From Ligustrum vulgare (taxonomy: Eukaryota > Streptophyta > Magnoliopsida > Lamiales > Oleaceae): a stretch of 64,000 nt of DNA. Position 1 is the first letter of the stretch. Every line of letters begins with the position of its first letter. Position numbers and translations under genes: made by a program. This document shows, in pieces, positions 34,213-48,578 of the stretch. The DNA is taken from assembly GCA_963555705.1 (NCBI GenBank), contig OY743177.1, forward strand, positions 1,240,001 to 1,304,000, in the 5' to 3' direction. The notes under the pieces were generated by a model. It was not told the origin of the DNA and did no database searches. It saw only the letters and a list, made by a program, of their open reading frames with translations.

Positions 34213-34400
34213 ACAGTGAGTTTATGATGCCCACGTGAGTTTATGGTGTCCATAGTGGGCATCATAAACTTTGCCCACCCGGGTGGGCATTGAGTGACAT
34301 ATATATGTATACAATGAGTTTATGGTACCCACGTGAGTTTATGGTGCCCATAATGAGCATCATAAACTTTGCTCACCCGGGTGGGCATTGAGTGACATCC
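34213..34400. repeat. Two-copy 98-bp tandem repeat with internal palindromes
   Basis: Units 34213-34310 and 34311-34400 share GAGTTTATG, CCCACGTGAGTTTATGGTG, GCATCATAAACTTTG and CACCCGGGTGGGCATTGAGT. Each unit holds the palindrome CACCCGGGTG, an ACGT core and an inverted GTTTATGATGC/GCATCATAAAC pair, so each can fold. Confidence 0.75.
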
Positions 34401-34587
34401 CTCCAACAGGGAGCGATGATACTCGTTGGGAGCATTTTAAAAGTTTTATATACATATATACTCGTATGTATGTATGTACATATGTATTTGATTAAATTTG
34501 AAAGGATTTTGAAAATAACAAGATGTTATGGTCCTCCTTGCATAGGATCTTGAATATTGACATTTCAATTTTGCACAATTTGATATC

Positions 34588-36083
34588 TGATAAGTGTATT
34601 TTATACGCTTATCTGTATGTCTAAATTAGAAGAAATTATTATCGTTTTAGGATATATGCTATTTAATTTATGTTTATTTGTTTACTTTGTAGAAAATATC
34701 TCAAAAGACAAATAATGAAGCAATTAATAAAAAAATGACATAATTGGATGTTAATTGAAGTTAAATTGAGTAGATGGGGAGTGATAACATCAACCGGGAA
34801 ACCTACATGGTGCAAAAGAGAAGAAATCAAAGGTTGGAGGAACAATTGAAGGATTTGAGAGTTTAAACGGGCAAATCGAGAAGAATATAATGTTTGAGGA
34901 CTAAATCGCAACAATCAGAAGTTAAGGATCAAGGCGGCAATAAAAAGGCAGGGACCAACTTACACGATCGTGAAAAGATGAAAATTTCACATCACGCGAT
35001 CGCCATATGTCTATTGCGCGATCGTGCAAAGCCTCGAAATCTTAACCTGAGAGTTAAAGACCTTACCACGCGATCGCTAGGGTTTCCACCACGCGATCGC
35101 TCGGTTATCCGACTGGGCCTCGAATCAGATTTTTCTCGTGATTTTTAACAGGCTTTGGGCTTTTTGACCTAGGTTTTCTCCAAAACCTATTTATACAACA
35201 CAAGAGGCACGAGATCTGGACATTTGCCTCTTCATAGAACGAGCTACAATCAAGCTTTCAACGTCAAATTGTTGGGAGATCGGAGCATTGCAAAGGGGCG
35301 AGACTTGGAGATACTTGAAGAATTGATAATTGGTGCAATCTTTCCATTCTTCTTTGTTATTTTCAATAAACGTCATTATATTTTATTTTTGCTATTTAAA
35401 TATGATGTGTAGCTAAATTCTACGTTGGGATGAACGATGTAACCTAATTAATTATTTTGCATTTGTTGATTTATTATTTCGTTTAATGCGTGAATAAACT
35501 GGCCACTCTTTCATGATTTCATGTGTTATTTCCATAATCCGAGAGGTGAGTTAATAACATAGATCTAGGTAATAAATCTGGTAATTGAACGAGTAATAGA
35601 AATAGAATTTTGTTATTGTTGCGATCGTGTGTGAATTCTTACATGTAATGCATCTAGATAAGGAATATTCAGACCCGCTGTAGAGATACAATGTTGACTT
35701 ATTTAGGTAGAATTGATTTAAACTCGAGAGAGGAATCTCAATTTGAATTAGTGAATCGATCGAACACATATTTAGGAAATAGAACATGGAATTGGAATTG
35801 ATTTAATTGGTTAGGTGAAATCGTGAATTCCAACTACTTTACAATCTTATTTGAAAACTAAACAATTTTGCAATTCATTTCTTTAATTCATTTTCTTAGT
35901 TTTAATTTAAAATCTCAAATTCTCTTTGTCTGTTCAAATAAAGCGTAGAACTAAAATATTTCGGTAATTAATAGCAGTCTCCGTGGGACTATAATTCGAA
36001 CTTTTAGGTCCACTTTATTACTTCTCACGACTCGTACACTTATGGGCATATCTTGCATCGCGAGATATCGGTGAATAAGTTTT
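34588..36083 (+). repeat. LTR of a Tat/Athila-like gypsy family
   Basis: It starts TGATAAGTGTATTTTATACG and ends just before the PBS at 36084. The exact last base is uncertain. The U3 part (34965-35102) holds five GATCG-centred words such as CACGCGATCGC. A TATA-like CTATTTATACAA is near 35190, followed by an R region with AAGAGGCACGAG and U5 text shared with 2583-3422. No coding region is attached. Confidence 0.75.
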
Positions 36084-36101
36084 TGGCGCCGTTGTCGGGG
36101 A
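36084..36101 (+). other. Primer binding site (tRNA-Asp type)
   Basis: TGGCGCCGTTGTCGGGGA, the PBS typical of Tat/Athila-type plant gypsy elements, lies directly after the LTR. Confidence 0.85.
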
Positions 36102-36150
36102 TTATTAATTAATATCGATACCCATTAGTTCTTATTTTATTTTGAACATT

Positions 36151-37412
36151 TATGTCTAAATTAGAAGAAATTACTGTCGTTTTAGGATATATATTATTTA
36201 ATTTATGTTTATTTGTTTACTTTGTAGAAAATATCCAAAAGGCGAAGAATGAAGCAATTAATGGAAAAAAGGCACAATTGGATGTAAATTAGAGCTAAAT
36301 TGAGCAAATGGGGGGTGATAACATCAATCGGGAAACCTACATGGTGCCAAAGAGAAGAAATCAGATGTTGGAGGTCCCAATTGAAGGAATTGAGAGCTTA
36401 AACGAGCAAATCAAGAAGAATATAAAGTTCAGGGACTAAATCGCAACAATCAGAAGTTAAGGATCAAGGCGGCAATAAAAAGGCAGGGACCACCTTACAT
36501 GATCGCGAAAAGATGGAAATTTCACATCACGCGATCGTCATATGTCTATTGCGCGATCACGCAATGCCTCGAAATCTTAACCCGAGAGTTAAATACCTCA
36601 CCACGCAATCACTAGGGTTTTCACCAAGCGATCGCACGGTTATCCGACTGGGCCGCAGATTAGATTTTTCTCGCGATTTTTAACAGGCTTTGGGTTTTTT
36701 TACCTAGGTTTTCTCCAAAACCTATATATACAACACAAGAGGCACGAGATCTGAACATTTGCCTCTCCATAGAACGAGCTACAATCAAGTTTTCAACGTC
36801 AAATTGTTGGGAGATCGGAGCATTGCAAATGGGCGAGACTTGGAGATACTTGAAGAATTGATAATTGGTATAATCTTTTCATTCTTCTTCATTGTTTTCA
36901 ATGAACATTTTATTTTATTGTTTTTGTTCCTTAATCATGATTTGTAACTAAATTCTACGTTGAGATGAACGATGTAGCCTAGTTAATTATTTTAATTTCA
37001 TATTCCTTATTTTAATGATTCAATGCACGTGTTGATTTATTATTGCGTTTAATGCGTGAATGAACTGGTTACTTATTCATGATTTAATATGTTATTTCCA
37101 TAATTCGAGAGGTGAGTTAATAACATAGATCTAGTTAATAAATCCGGTAATTGAACGAGAGATAGAGATATACTCTAGTTATTATTGCGATCTTGTGTGG
37201 ATTCTTGCGTGTAATGCATCTAGATAAGGAATATTCGGACCCGCTGTAGAGATGTAATGTTGACTTATTTAGGTAATGTTGATTTAAACTCGAGAGAGGA
37301 ATCTCAATTTAAATTAGTGATTTGATCGAACACATATTTAGGAAATAGAACACGGAATTGGAAGTGATTTTATTGGTTATGTGAAATCGTGAATCTCAAC
37401 TACTTTACAATC
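36151..37412 (+). repeat. Second, 5'-truncated LTR copy in tandem
   Basis: Matches 34617-35850 with many small differences (TCTAAATTAGAAGAAATTA at the start, TGAAATCGTGAAT near the end). It lacks the first 29 or so bases and everything after about 37412. Only about 50 bp of leader lies between the PBS and this copy, so no gag or pol is present. Confidence 0.75.
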
Positions 37413-37849
37413 AGTTTTACACCTCCACATGCATTTTATGGGTCTAAATGTATTTTTTATGAAATAACTAAGAGCAAATGATTATTATCGGCATGAAGAC
37501 TTGCACGGTCGGTACTTGCTCATCTTATCTCCTGTTAGTTGTGAATCACCTCGTCAAGAAGTTCAACTGTAACACCTTATAAATGAATATTTGTTTAGCA
37601 TTTATTTAATTTTCTTTTCAAATGCTGAAGTCTGTCCGAATGAGGAGAAGCCTAATGTCATGCAAACCCTTTTACCATATTTGTTATCTCTTGGTTAAAA
37701 TATAGAAAGGCTGAAGAGAAAAATGCAACTTAAGCTAAAGCTTGAGAACCTAGCATGCCAATTCCTCAGAAACAAAACAAGAATTTTTTCGATGAGTTCA
37801 ATGTTATCATCCATAAAAAAGGTACAAGGAATTCAGGCAAACCCCATCA
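37413..37849. promoter_or_regulatory. Presumed upstream region of the inhibitor gene
   Basis: About 440 bp between the LTR remnant and the ATG at 37850. I see no convincing TATA box. If the promoter extends further, it lies in LTR sequence. Confidence 0.3.
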
Positions 37850-40800
37850 ATGGCTGCCGACTCGTCATCATCTGAAGCAAAAGTTCACATAGTCTACACA
37901 GAAAGACCCGAAGGTGAAGAGCCAGAAGCCTACCATGTCAAGACCCTCACCTCTGTTCTTGGCAGGTTCATCTTGCACTTTTTCTTCATTTCTTTATTCC
38001 AGTTGAAAGTAATAAATGCTTGGAAATTTTTGTACATTGTTAGCGAAAACTCTCACTTCAATCACTGCAATTTCTTGCTTATAATTTGAATTAGGACTTA
38101 GTCTCCTCAAAGTTTAATACTGACCGTTAAGGGTAAAATCCTGTATGAAAATTATAATCAGTATTTGAATTTTTCACATGGAACACAAAACTCGAAGGTT
38201 AAGAGAGCCCAAAAAGCTTAAACGATCAATTCAATTGATCTAAAGTTCAAATTATTTCTTGGAATTTCAAGATTGGTGTTATTAAACGAGTCGAAATATA
38301 CCCAAATGAAAACAATAATCAACATTTAAGGGATAGGGCTAGTGGACCTTTTGAGATGGAACTCAATATTCAACACAGGCTCTGTCTGTTATGGACTTGA
38401 TTGGAATGAAATTGACTGCACAGTACTATGAATTTTTGGGTTTTAATGGAGTTTGTTTGAATTTTGATGGGGTTTTCCATAAGTGAGGATGCTGCAAAGG
38501 AGGCTTTGTTGTATAGTTACAAGCATGCCGCAAGTGGGTTCTCTGCTAAGCTGACCCCAGATCAGGTCTCTCAGATTTCGAGTAAGTTTTGCTTTCTTTT
38601 ATGTTTCAGTTTACTAACCTAGAAAATCATGTTTTATTTGCTTCTAAATTTTGATATCATTTTGGTTTCGATTCTGCACAATTTTGATGAATCAGACTTT
38701 AATTAAGGCCTTTGTACTTTGAATAGTATTTCAAAATGGAATACATTGATGACTTGAATTCTTGGTGGGCTATGAAGATGCAGAACTAACATCGAAGTTC
38801 TAGAACTTTTTGGTCTTCCTCCATTCATCTTTCTTGTTTATACGTTTAATTATTTCTAGTTTTTTCTTATTGAAGCCAAAAACAATCTGGAGCATTCGAA
38901 GTAGGATTTTTGTGTTGCTATTTATATTTTTCTAGAAGGCAAATAAGGTTATGTCGCTGACTTTGGAACACTATTTATACAAGGTTAGTGCTCATTGTAT
39001 GCAGGAGAGAATTGAGAGAGAATTGGAGAGATAAGAGTGCTCATTTGGCGAGGATTATCCCATTGTGTAAATAAAATATTAGTGAGTGGTGTTTTATATA
39101 TGCTATAAATCAAATTGTATGTTGGTCGTTAATAAAAAAGAATTTCTTTGTGCTAAACTCTACAGGCTAACTCACTTCTTGAGCTCACTTGTTTGAGTGC
39201 TGAGCTACAACTATATGCTTTCCCATATTTCTATTGAAGATAAATCTTAATAGTAAATGTTATAGCGCTTCAGCATTCTGCTGGGTGGAAGCTTTCGACA
39301 TTTTCAGGTCCTAGATTTAGTAAAGTTAATGGGAAGAGAGAATGAAGTGTATTTTGGGGGTGGGGGGTGTTCTACTCTTGTCAAAATAGATACAAATTCA
39401 ATTTATCATCAAAACATGATTTGTTGATTGAGTTTCCAAGGTTTTATTCCTTAGAAATGTAATGTCCTTCACATTTCTTTCTTTCTTTCTTTCTTTTTTT
39501 CTTTCAGCTCTTCGTTTTCCCCAAAAAGAAATTTGGAGATATTATATCTAGTCACATAATAAATCAGTGTTCCCTTTGTGTCACAATGTAGATGAAATTT
39601 ATACTTATTGATTTGGCCTGATGCTAATGAATCATTTTATCTCACTTGGTCTGGCTGGATGGCAAGGTGCATCTAGAAATCATTAAAGAGTAAAGAACGT
39701 TTGATGAAGATAGAGTATAGATAGGATTTTAAAATAGAGTTTAATTCTAATTATAAGCGTTTAGATTAGGTGCTTGTTTGAAACCCATTATAATAAGATT
39801 ATTTGGGATAATATATTTTGGAATAGTGATTTTTTGAAGAATGTGTGATTGAAAATTAAGAGAAAAATATATTTGAGAATGTGTGTTTGAAAGTAAGGGA
39901 AAGAAAAATGTATTAATTTTAAACAAGGTTCAAACAGGGGCTAGATTAGATTAGATTAGATTAATTTTAATATTTTGAAAAAATCTAGTTTATTAGATGT
40001 TATGATTTTTGCTCATTAGCTCTATTTAAAGAGGGTTTATTCATTGTAACAGCTGCCCTTTGAATTTATGAATTACTATTTTTTTCCCTATATTCTTCTT
40101 TTTGATTCCCTTTCTCTTTCTTGTTTCTTTTTTCCATTGTTGGTTGTCAAAATATTTGGGATTTGTTTAAGCCCCATCTTTGGAAAAAAAATTTGTAATA
40201 GAATTTCTTTTTTTTTTTTTTGGGAGAATTTTTGGTATAAAAAGTAGGAAAAATTTTGAGTTTACATATAAAATTATTTATTGGGAGAAAATGTGATTCA
40301 AAATGAGTTTGGGAAAAAATTAGTGCTAAATAATGGGGCTAAAACTCAGGCTAGAAGTTCTTTTGATTTTACCTTATTTACTCTATATAAAGAGAACTTA
40401 TTCATTGTAATTGGTACATCCCTGGAATAAATGAATAATTGATTTCTCTTGCCTTAAACTCTTCTCTTCTTTGATCCCCTCCCTTTCTTATTCCCTTTTC
40501 AATTGTTCATTGTCAATATTTTTTTGTTCCTGCATCAATGTTCTTACCTCTTACATTTTAATACTTCGAAAATTTCAAAAGATTGTGGTTTTATGTTCAG
40601 AGGAATAAGAGGGAAGAGATGCAATTGTTTCTTGGTTCCATAAATTGACATTGCACATGGGAAGAAACATTTCTTCTTCGAGGGCATGCACTCTCTTACC
40701 TGGTTCCTTGTTTTTATATTTTGAATTGTTATTCGTTTAAGTTTTTACAGAATCTATGCAATTCCTCAAATAATTTCCCACGAAAGATTTAACATCTACT

Positions 40801-42289
40801 CACAAACTCACTTTCTGGTCATCAGTGGAAGAATATGTTGTTTGCATGGTTTAAAAAATCTCAATTGAAGCCCTACCCTTTTCAACAAAGACATCCACAC
40901 ATCCTTTGTGAATTTTTAGGCTCCATCCAGGAAGCTCGATGAGGATTGAGATTCTCCAACCATGTATATATATCATAAAAAGAGATAATAGAGGGAAGGA
41001 AGACATCAACCAGACATCCAAAAGAGCGATAACGCAACAAGTGAAAAGTAGAGATACTGAAAGAAGTAAATGAAGCTATACTACCCCGTACAATGAAAAT
41101 AATGTAAAAGCAAATTACACTATAGGTCTCTGAAGATGGGCTGTCCATATTTGTCAATCTGCACAAGCGCCCTAAGTCGGTGAGGTAGATCACGCGGTCC
41201 GCACTCTGGTAGCGTCGCTGATCCAAATCCTCGTGTAAGCGAGTCAGCTACCTAATTACCTTTACAATAGATGTGAGAGATATTGCATCGATCGAAGTTA
41301 AGGATGTCTAATCTGACTAAGAATTCCATGAATTGTCCGTGGTCCTCCATCCCCAGTGATGCAATGAATGGCCACAACAGAGTCAGCCTCGACCATAATG
41401 TCTAGAATGTCGAGTCGATGGGCATTTTCCATCAAGAATAACTCGCAACTCAACCTCAAGAATAAGATAGTCCTCGTAAAAAGATGAGAGCGCCTGATGC
41501 ATTGTCCTCCATGGTTCCTCATGACGCCCTAGTCACTAGCTGCACCGTCCTTGACACATCCATCATTGTTGATCTTATATGATCCCACTGATGGAGTGCG
41601 CCAAAGTAGGTCAATTAGAATTTATTATTTTGTGAGGGCACATTTGAAGTATAGTAAACAAGTCTGGAAAAATAAGGAGTGCATAGTCGCACACCTCCAA
41701 AGACTGGCTAACAAGTCACAATGAATGTCTTGAGAGGTATTTTTTGGTGTATTTCTCATAGACTCACTTTGGAATAACACACCGGACCAACAAAGTAGTG
41801 GTTTCTTTGTTGTTAATTTATATAATTTTCTTTATTGTTTGCCCATTTTAAATTGTTCTGTTGTATGTTTTGAAATTACTCCTGATATTTTATGTACTTA
41901 TTTAGCATTTTAATAGTTTTTTTTTTTTTTTTTTTGAATTTTTATTCTTTATTTATTTTTGGGGTTTACGTATTGGTTCTTTGTGGCTTTAGCACTCCTA
42001 CTCACCCTGTGATATGTAGCATATTTACTATCTCAAAATTCTAAATCTTGGAATTAAAGATTTCAACATGTGCCAGTCTCGTTTTGCTCTTAATGCATAG
42101 AGTTCGTCATACTTTATGGCCATTATTTTTTCAGCGGAATATATTACAGTTTTTTTGGTGCTCATGAAATACTATCAATTGTCCAACTGCTGATTAATGA
42201 ATATTCTGGCAGAACAACCCGGTGTGCTTCAGGTCGTACCCGACCAAACTCTTCACCTGCATTCTGGACCTGGGAAGACTCAAGTTTGA
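37850..42289 (+). CDS. Subtilisin propeptide-like inhibitor (I9 family), 96 aa
   Basis: Three exons: 37850-37965, 38484-38581, 42213-42289. All junctions are GT-AG and the phases join to one frame of 97 codons with TGA at 42287-42289. The protein has the I9 fold order: VHIVYTERPEG (strand 1, residues 12-22), a helix with AYHVKTLTSVLGSEDAAKEA, LLYSYKHAASGFSAKLT (about 46-62), then QISKQPGVLQVVPDQTLHLH at the C-terminus. That is the layout of stand-alone plant subtilase propeptide inhibitors (SPI-1-like), which bind and block subtilases through the C-terminal segment. There is no signal peptide and no protease domain, so it is not a truncated subtilase. Intron 2 is 3.6 kb and holds repeat debris. 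Confidence 0.85.
39773..39945 (+). repeat. MITE-like repeat in intron 2 of the inhibitor gene
   Basis: Shares TTGTTTGAAACCCATTA, TAGTGATTTTTTGAAGAATG and GAGAATGTGTGTTTGAAAG with the repeat at 12567-12720. Confidence 0.45.
41105..41575 (-). pseudogene. RNase H-like domain relic (LINE-type) antisense in intron
   Basis: The minus strand reads NNDGCVKDGAASD, stop, GVMRNHGGQCIR, CELFLMENAHRLDILDIMVEADSVVAI, then in another frame ISHIYCKGN, stop, VADSL and LPHRLRALVQIDKYG. The spacing of the DG, E and EADS acidic residues and the terminal HIYRxxN-VADSL-like motif is that of the plant RVT_3/RNase H domain carried by LINE elements. Stops and a frameshift make it dead. Confidence 0.6.
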
Positions 42290-43688
42290 TAGATTATTAC
42301 TTTACAGAGATACTACCCTTTCTTAACTATGTTACTTTGCACTGTGTATGAGGATTGACTGAATAAAGATGATTATGATGAAAGGTTAAACATCATTTGT
42401 ATAATATCTTTGTGTATTGTTTTTAACCTTTTGAATTGAAATTTACTTTGTCAACTCTTTATACCCCAATAATTTCTTGGGGCGCCATGGACAATTTATA
42501 TGAAATATTGCTTGCATGTCTTAACCTTTTTCTAGGCGCATTTGAGTCCTCAACTTATAATATTTTTAGGAACTCAATTGATTGTAGATGCTTTTGTTTC
42601 ATTTGGATATTAAGAAACTGTAGTTTCATTGCAAAACTATATGCTTTTTAGAATTGAAGGAAAAAAAAAAAAAAAAAAGCCTTCCTTCAAACAGTAAAAT
42701 TTGAAATGAAAGCATTTATAATTGAGCACCCTTTTGATGGGATTAAAATTATATTTTTATTAGATTTTGATAAAAATAGATGGAATGTATGGTTGAAAAT
42801 TTGTGGGTCTCATGAAATGTGTAGTTAAAATTAATTGTTGATTTTGATTATAAGTTGTACTGGGCTGAATTTCATTTTGTTAATAGAAACTCATTTATTT
42901 ATTTATTTTTCCCCCAAAGTACCTCGTTTCACCTTGTATTAATGAGTCTAGATTTGATGTCTTGGTTTGGTTGTCCTTTTCGTTGTCCCACTACTTAAAT
43001 GTTGACAATTCACCCCAATTTCGAGCTGCCAAATTTAGTGGATAAAAATGTAAGGGGCTTGCCTGTAAATGGAGACTTTCTATGTTGTCTCCTTAAGCCC
43101 TTAGTAGAGTCCTAGACCTAGGTCGGATTCACCCTTTACTTGTAAGACCTAATATGGTGGGAAGGTGGGGGAGGTATATGAAAGAACGAATAAGTTGATT
43201 GAGGAATGAAAGCTCGAAAACAGGCGGGCAAAAATACAAGAATAAGATCTTTAATTGAAATACCATATTTCAATATTGAAATAGAGTTAACAAATCGTTA
43301 TCATGTAAGTTTTTCAAATTCTTTTCGAATCTCTTTATTTTATTCTTATGTTTTTAAATTTAATTTTGTATTTAAAAATAAATAACTAAGCGAGATGATA
43401 ACGTCTAAGTGAGATTCCACTAACATTAGTAGTGTTGATTTTATTCAATATAATGATGAGAAATTACCACAAGCATAAGGTAAAATGCACTTAGTCAAGC
43501 TCCACCACAAACCCCGCCAAATTTTATGACAAAAGATCAATTGTTTGTTACTTCTTACCAATTCATGGACAAAACAACTACAGAACGGAGATTTTTTCTC
43601 AAACTTCAAATCAAGAAACAAAAAGAACTTGTAGAGAGAGAGCGAGAGAGGGAGCTCAGAAAGAGATAGATCCCTTCTAACAACACTC
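42290..43688. other. Intergenic: 3' region of inhibitor gene and 5' region of the kinase gene
   Basis: Contains an A tract at 42660-42678, MITE-like text near 42720-42860, and a purine-rich GAGAGAGAGCGAGAGAGGG run (43634-43652) about 40 bp before the kinase ATG, as often seen in plant 5' leaders. No gene recognised. Confidence 0.4.
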
Positions 43689-46567
<2,879 letters not shown>

Positions 46568-48578
46568 ATAGAGGGCGTCGTTTTTATAGCTTCTTAACTG
46601 TTCAAGCATGTTTGATAAGGTCGACTGGATAGTACTGAACAACATTAAAGAAGAAGAAATGGCTAAAATTTTGTCCGGTGTGCTGTCCACTCCCATCCAA
46701 ACTGTGTACCAAACATGGACATCCAGTCTTGCTTGGTAAAGTAATGAGTGGTGCAATATTTTTGAGTTTCAGTAATCTCTTAGGTTTTTGATAGTAGTAG
46801 TTACTACTGCATATGATCTTTAGCATATTGGGATTCATGTGGTAGTGCCAAAGGAGGATGTTCTTTTACCAAAGTTTGTACTAAGAAAGAATTCCTTATT
46901 CAACAATTGAGATACTTCCATAACTTTTACATGAATATTTGGATGATGAAATTAGCAACTAACATAACTTTTATGAAAACTGTACAAGGTTATCTTAGTA
47001 AGTGTTGTGTTAAACAAGTTTTACATGAATATTTGGATGATGAAATTAGCAAACTAACATTAAAATGATATGTTGTCCTTGTTCTTAAGTCTTATTATCA
47101 AGGCCAACCTCCCCTCCACACCACTTTCGTCGCTACATAATTATTATTTTGAGTCGTATAGCACTTTTGTATGCTAGACATCTTGAGAGCTTGTTTGGTC
47201 TTGAGTGTTTTGGAAAATTTTGGGTTTTTGGAAGAACGTATGGTTGAAAAGAGTGAAAAGTGATGAATCTTATAGAAAAAATATATAGTTGAAAATGAAT
47301 TTGAGAAAAATGTTGAAAAATCTTTCATGACCAAACAAGTTCTGAATCAGTACAATACTGAGTAATACATTGCAGTGCTTAAATGAACCTAGAAGACCTC
47401 AAAGCAAGAAGCCAGTTATGCTCGGATGCACAATTATAATTGATTACCAAACTGATGATTTTACCCAAAAATCATTGCTAGAAGGTATGACGGGCACTTA
47501 ACTATAACTATTAAATCCCAAAGCCGATATCCCGTTGGCCCATTCTAAGGTGGCTTCATTCTACCCTTTGGGGCCACTGATAGATAGCACTTTCCTTAGG
47601 TCGTTTCTCTCAAGAATCGATCCTGCCCAACCACTTTACCCGAAAGCCAGCCAATGTGGTGGATACAAAACTATTAGATCCTAACACAAACCTAACTTTA
47701 CGATCTATAAATATTCAGCAAATCACATGTCTTAGCCTCTAATGCCTGTTATTTCTTCAAAGCAAGATGCGGGTAGGGGAACTCAGAAAGTTTCGACTGC
47801 ATTCTTGAACGAATTTTTTACTTTTAACATTACTCGGCTTTAGTTTTGGAGATGAAAATTCCTTCCCTTCCCCCTCCACGTAATTTGAACACAAGGTTGA
47901 AAACTCCTCGACAATCCTTGGCTTAACCTTAAATAAAAATAACAGAGCATTAAAGATAATACAACAAATTATAATTAATACATAGACAATTCTTGAAAAA
48001 TGAGGCAACTAGCCAAAAAAATAAAAAAAAAATTAATCATCACATAATGAAAAGAAAACTAGGAGTCATATTCAAGGATAGTACAATTAATATAGAGAAA
48101 AACTTCGAACTAAAGCAAGTTCTTATATTTTTCCAACAGCAAAGGGGTATGAGCTTTCACAATATGGTACATCAACATTAAAAAGATCTCATGTTATATC
48201 AGATAACTTCTCTGTGATGCCATACCAATATTTGAATCAAAATCTATATTTACATAATTGTTTGGTACATTGACATCCATGTATCATCATTACCAAAGGT
48301 TTCTGTCACGCGATTTAGATAAAACCCGGGTAAGGATGTGACCTAATCAAAATGCATAAATTTGAATAAATAGCGAGTTGCTTCCTTTGAGCTATAGTAA
48401 AGTAATAGATCAAACTCGTGTATCACAAGCAAAAGTAAATTCCTTTTGAGCACTGGGCAGCAGTGCAAAAATATGGTCTTGCACCCCCAAAGACCTGGTA
48501 ATAAAATGCAAGTGCGTTGAAAAGATAAATCATCTTGGTCTCTGTCTCCATAAAGATGTGTGGAAGCTCACCACATCC
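46568..48578. other. Intergenic between kinase and VTT genes (convergent 3' ends)
   Basis: Holds a 95-bp-spaced direct repeat (46924-46966 and 47019-47061, TTTTACATGAATATTTGGATG and on) and a 150-bp MITE at 47190-47339. Around 47500-47670 is a stretch with GAATCGATCCTGCCCAACCA that looks mid-repetitive. No gene recognised. Confidence 0.4.
47190..47339. mobile_element. Small MITE with 11-bp inverted ends
   Basis: CTTGTTTGGTC (47190-47200) is inverted at 47329-47339 (GACCAAACAAG). The body is AT-rich and non-coding. I could not define a target duplication, so the superfamily is open. Confidence 0.55.

Noticed and set aside
34965..36645. CRISPR-like or bacterial regulatory repeats from the CGCGATCG words
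   Set aside because: Irregular spacing, clearly inside plant LTR U3 sequence with TATA, R, U5 and PBS downstream.
47500..47670. Possible organelle or gene fragment with GATCCTGCCCAACCA text
   Set aside because: I could not match it to plastid or mitochondrial sequence or a coding frame; it looks like ordinary mid-repetitive DNA.
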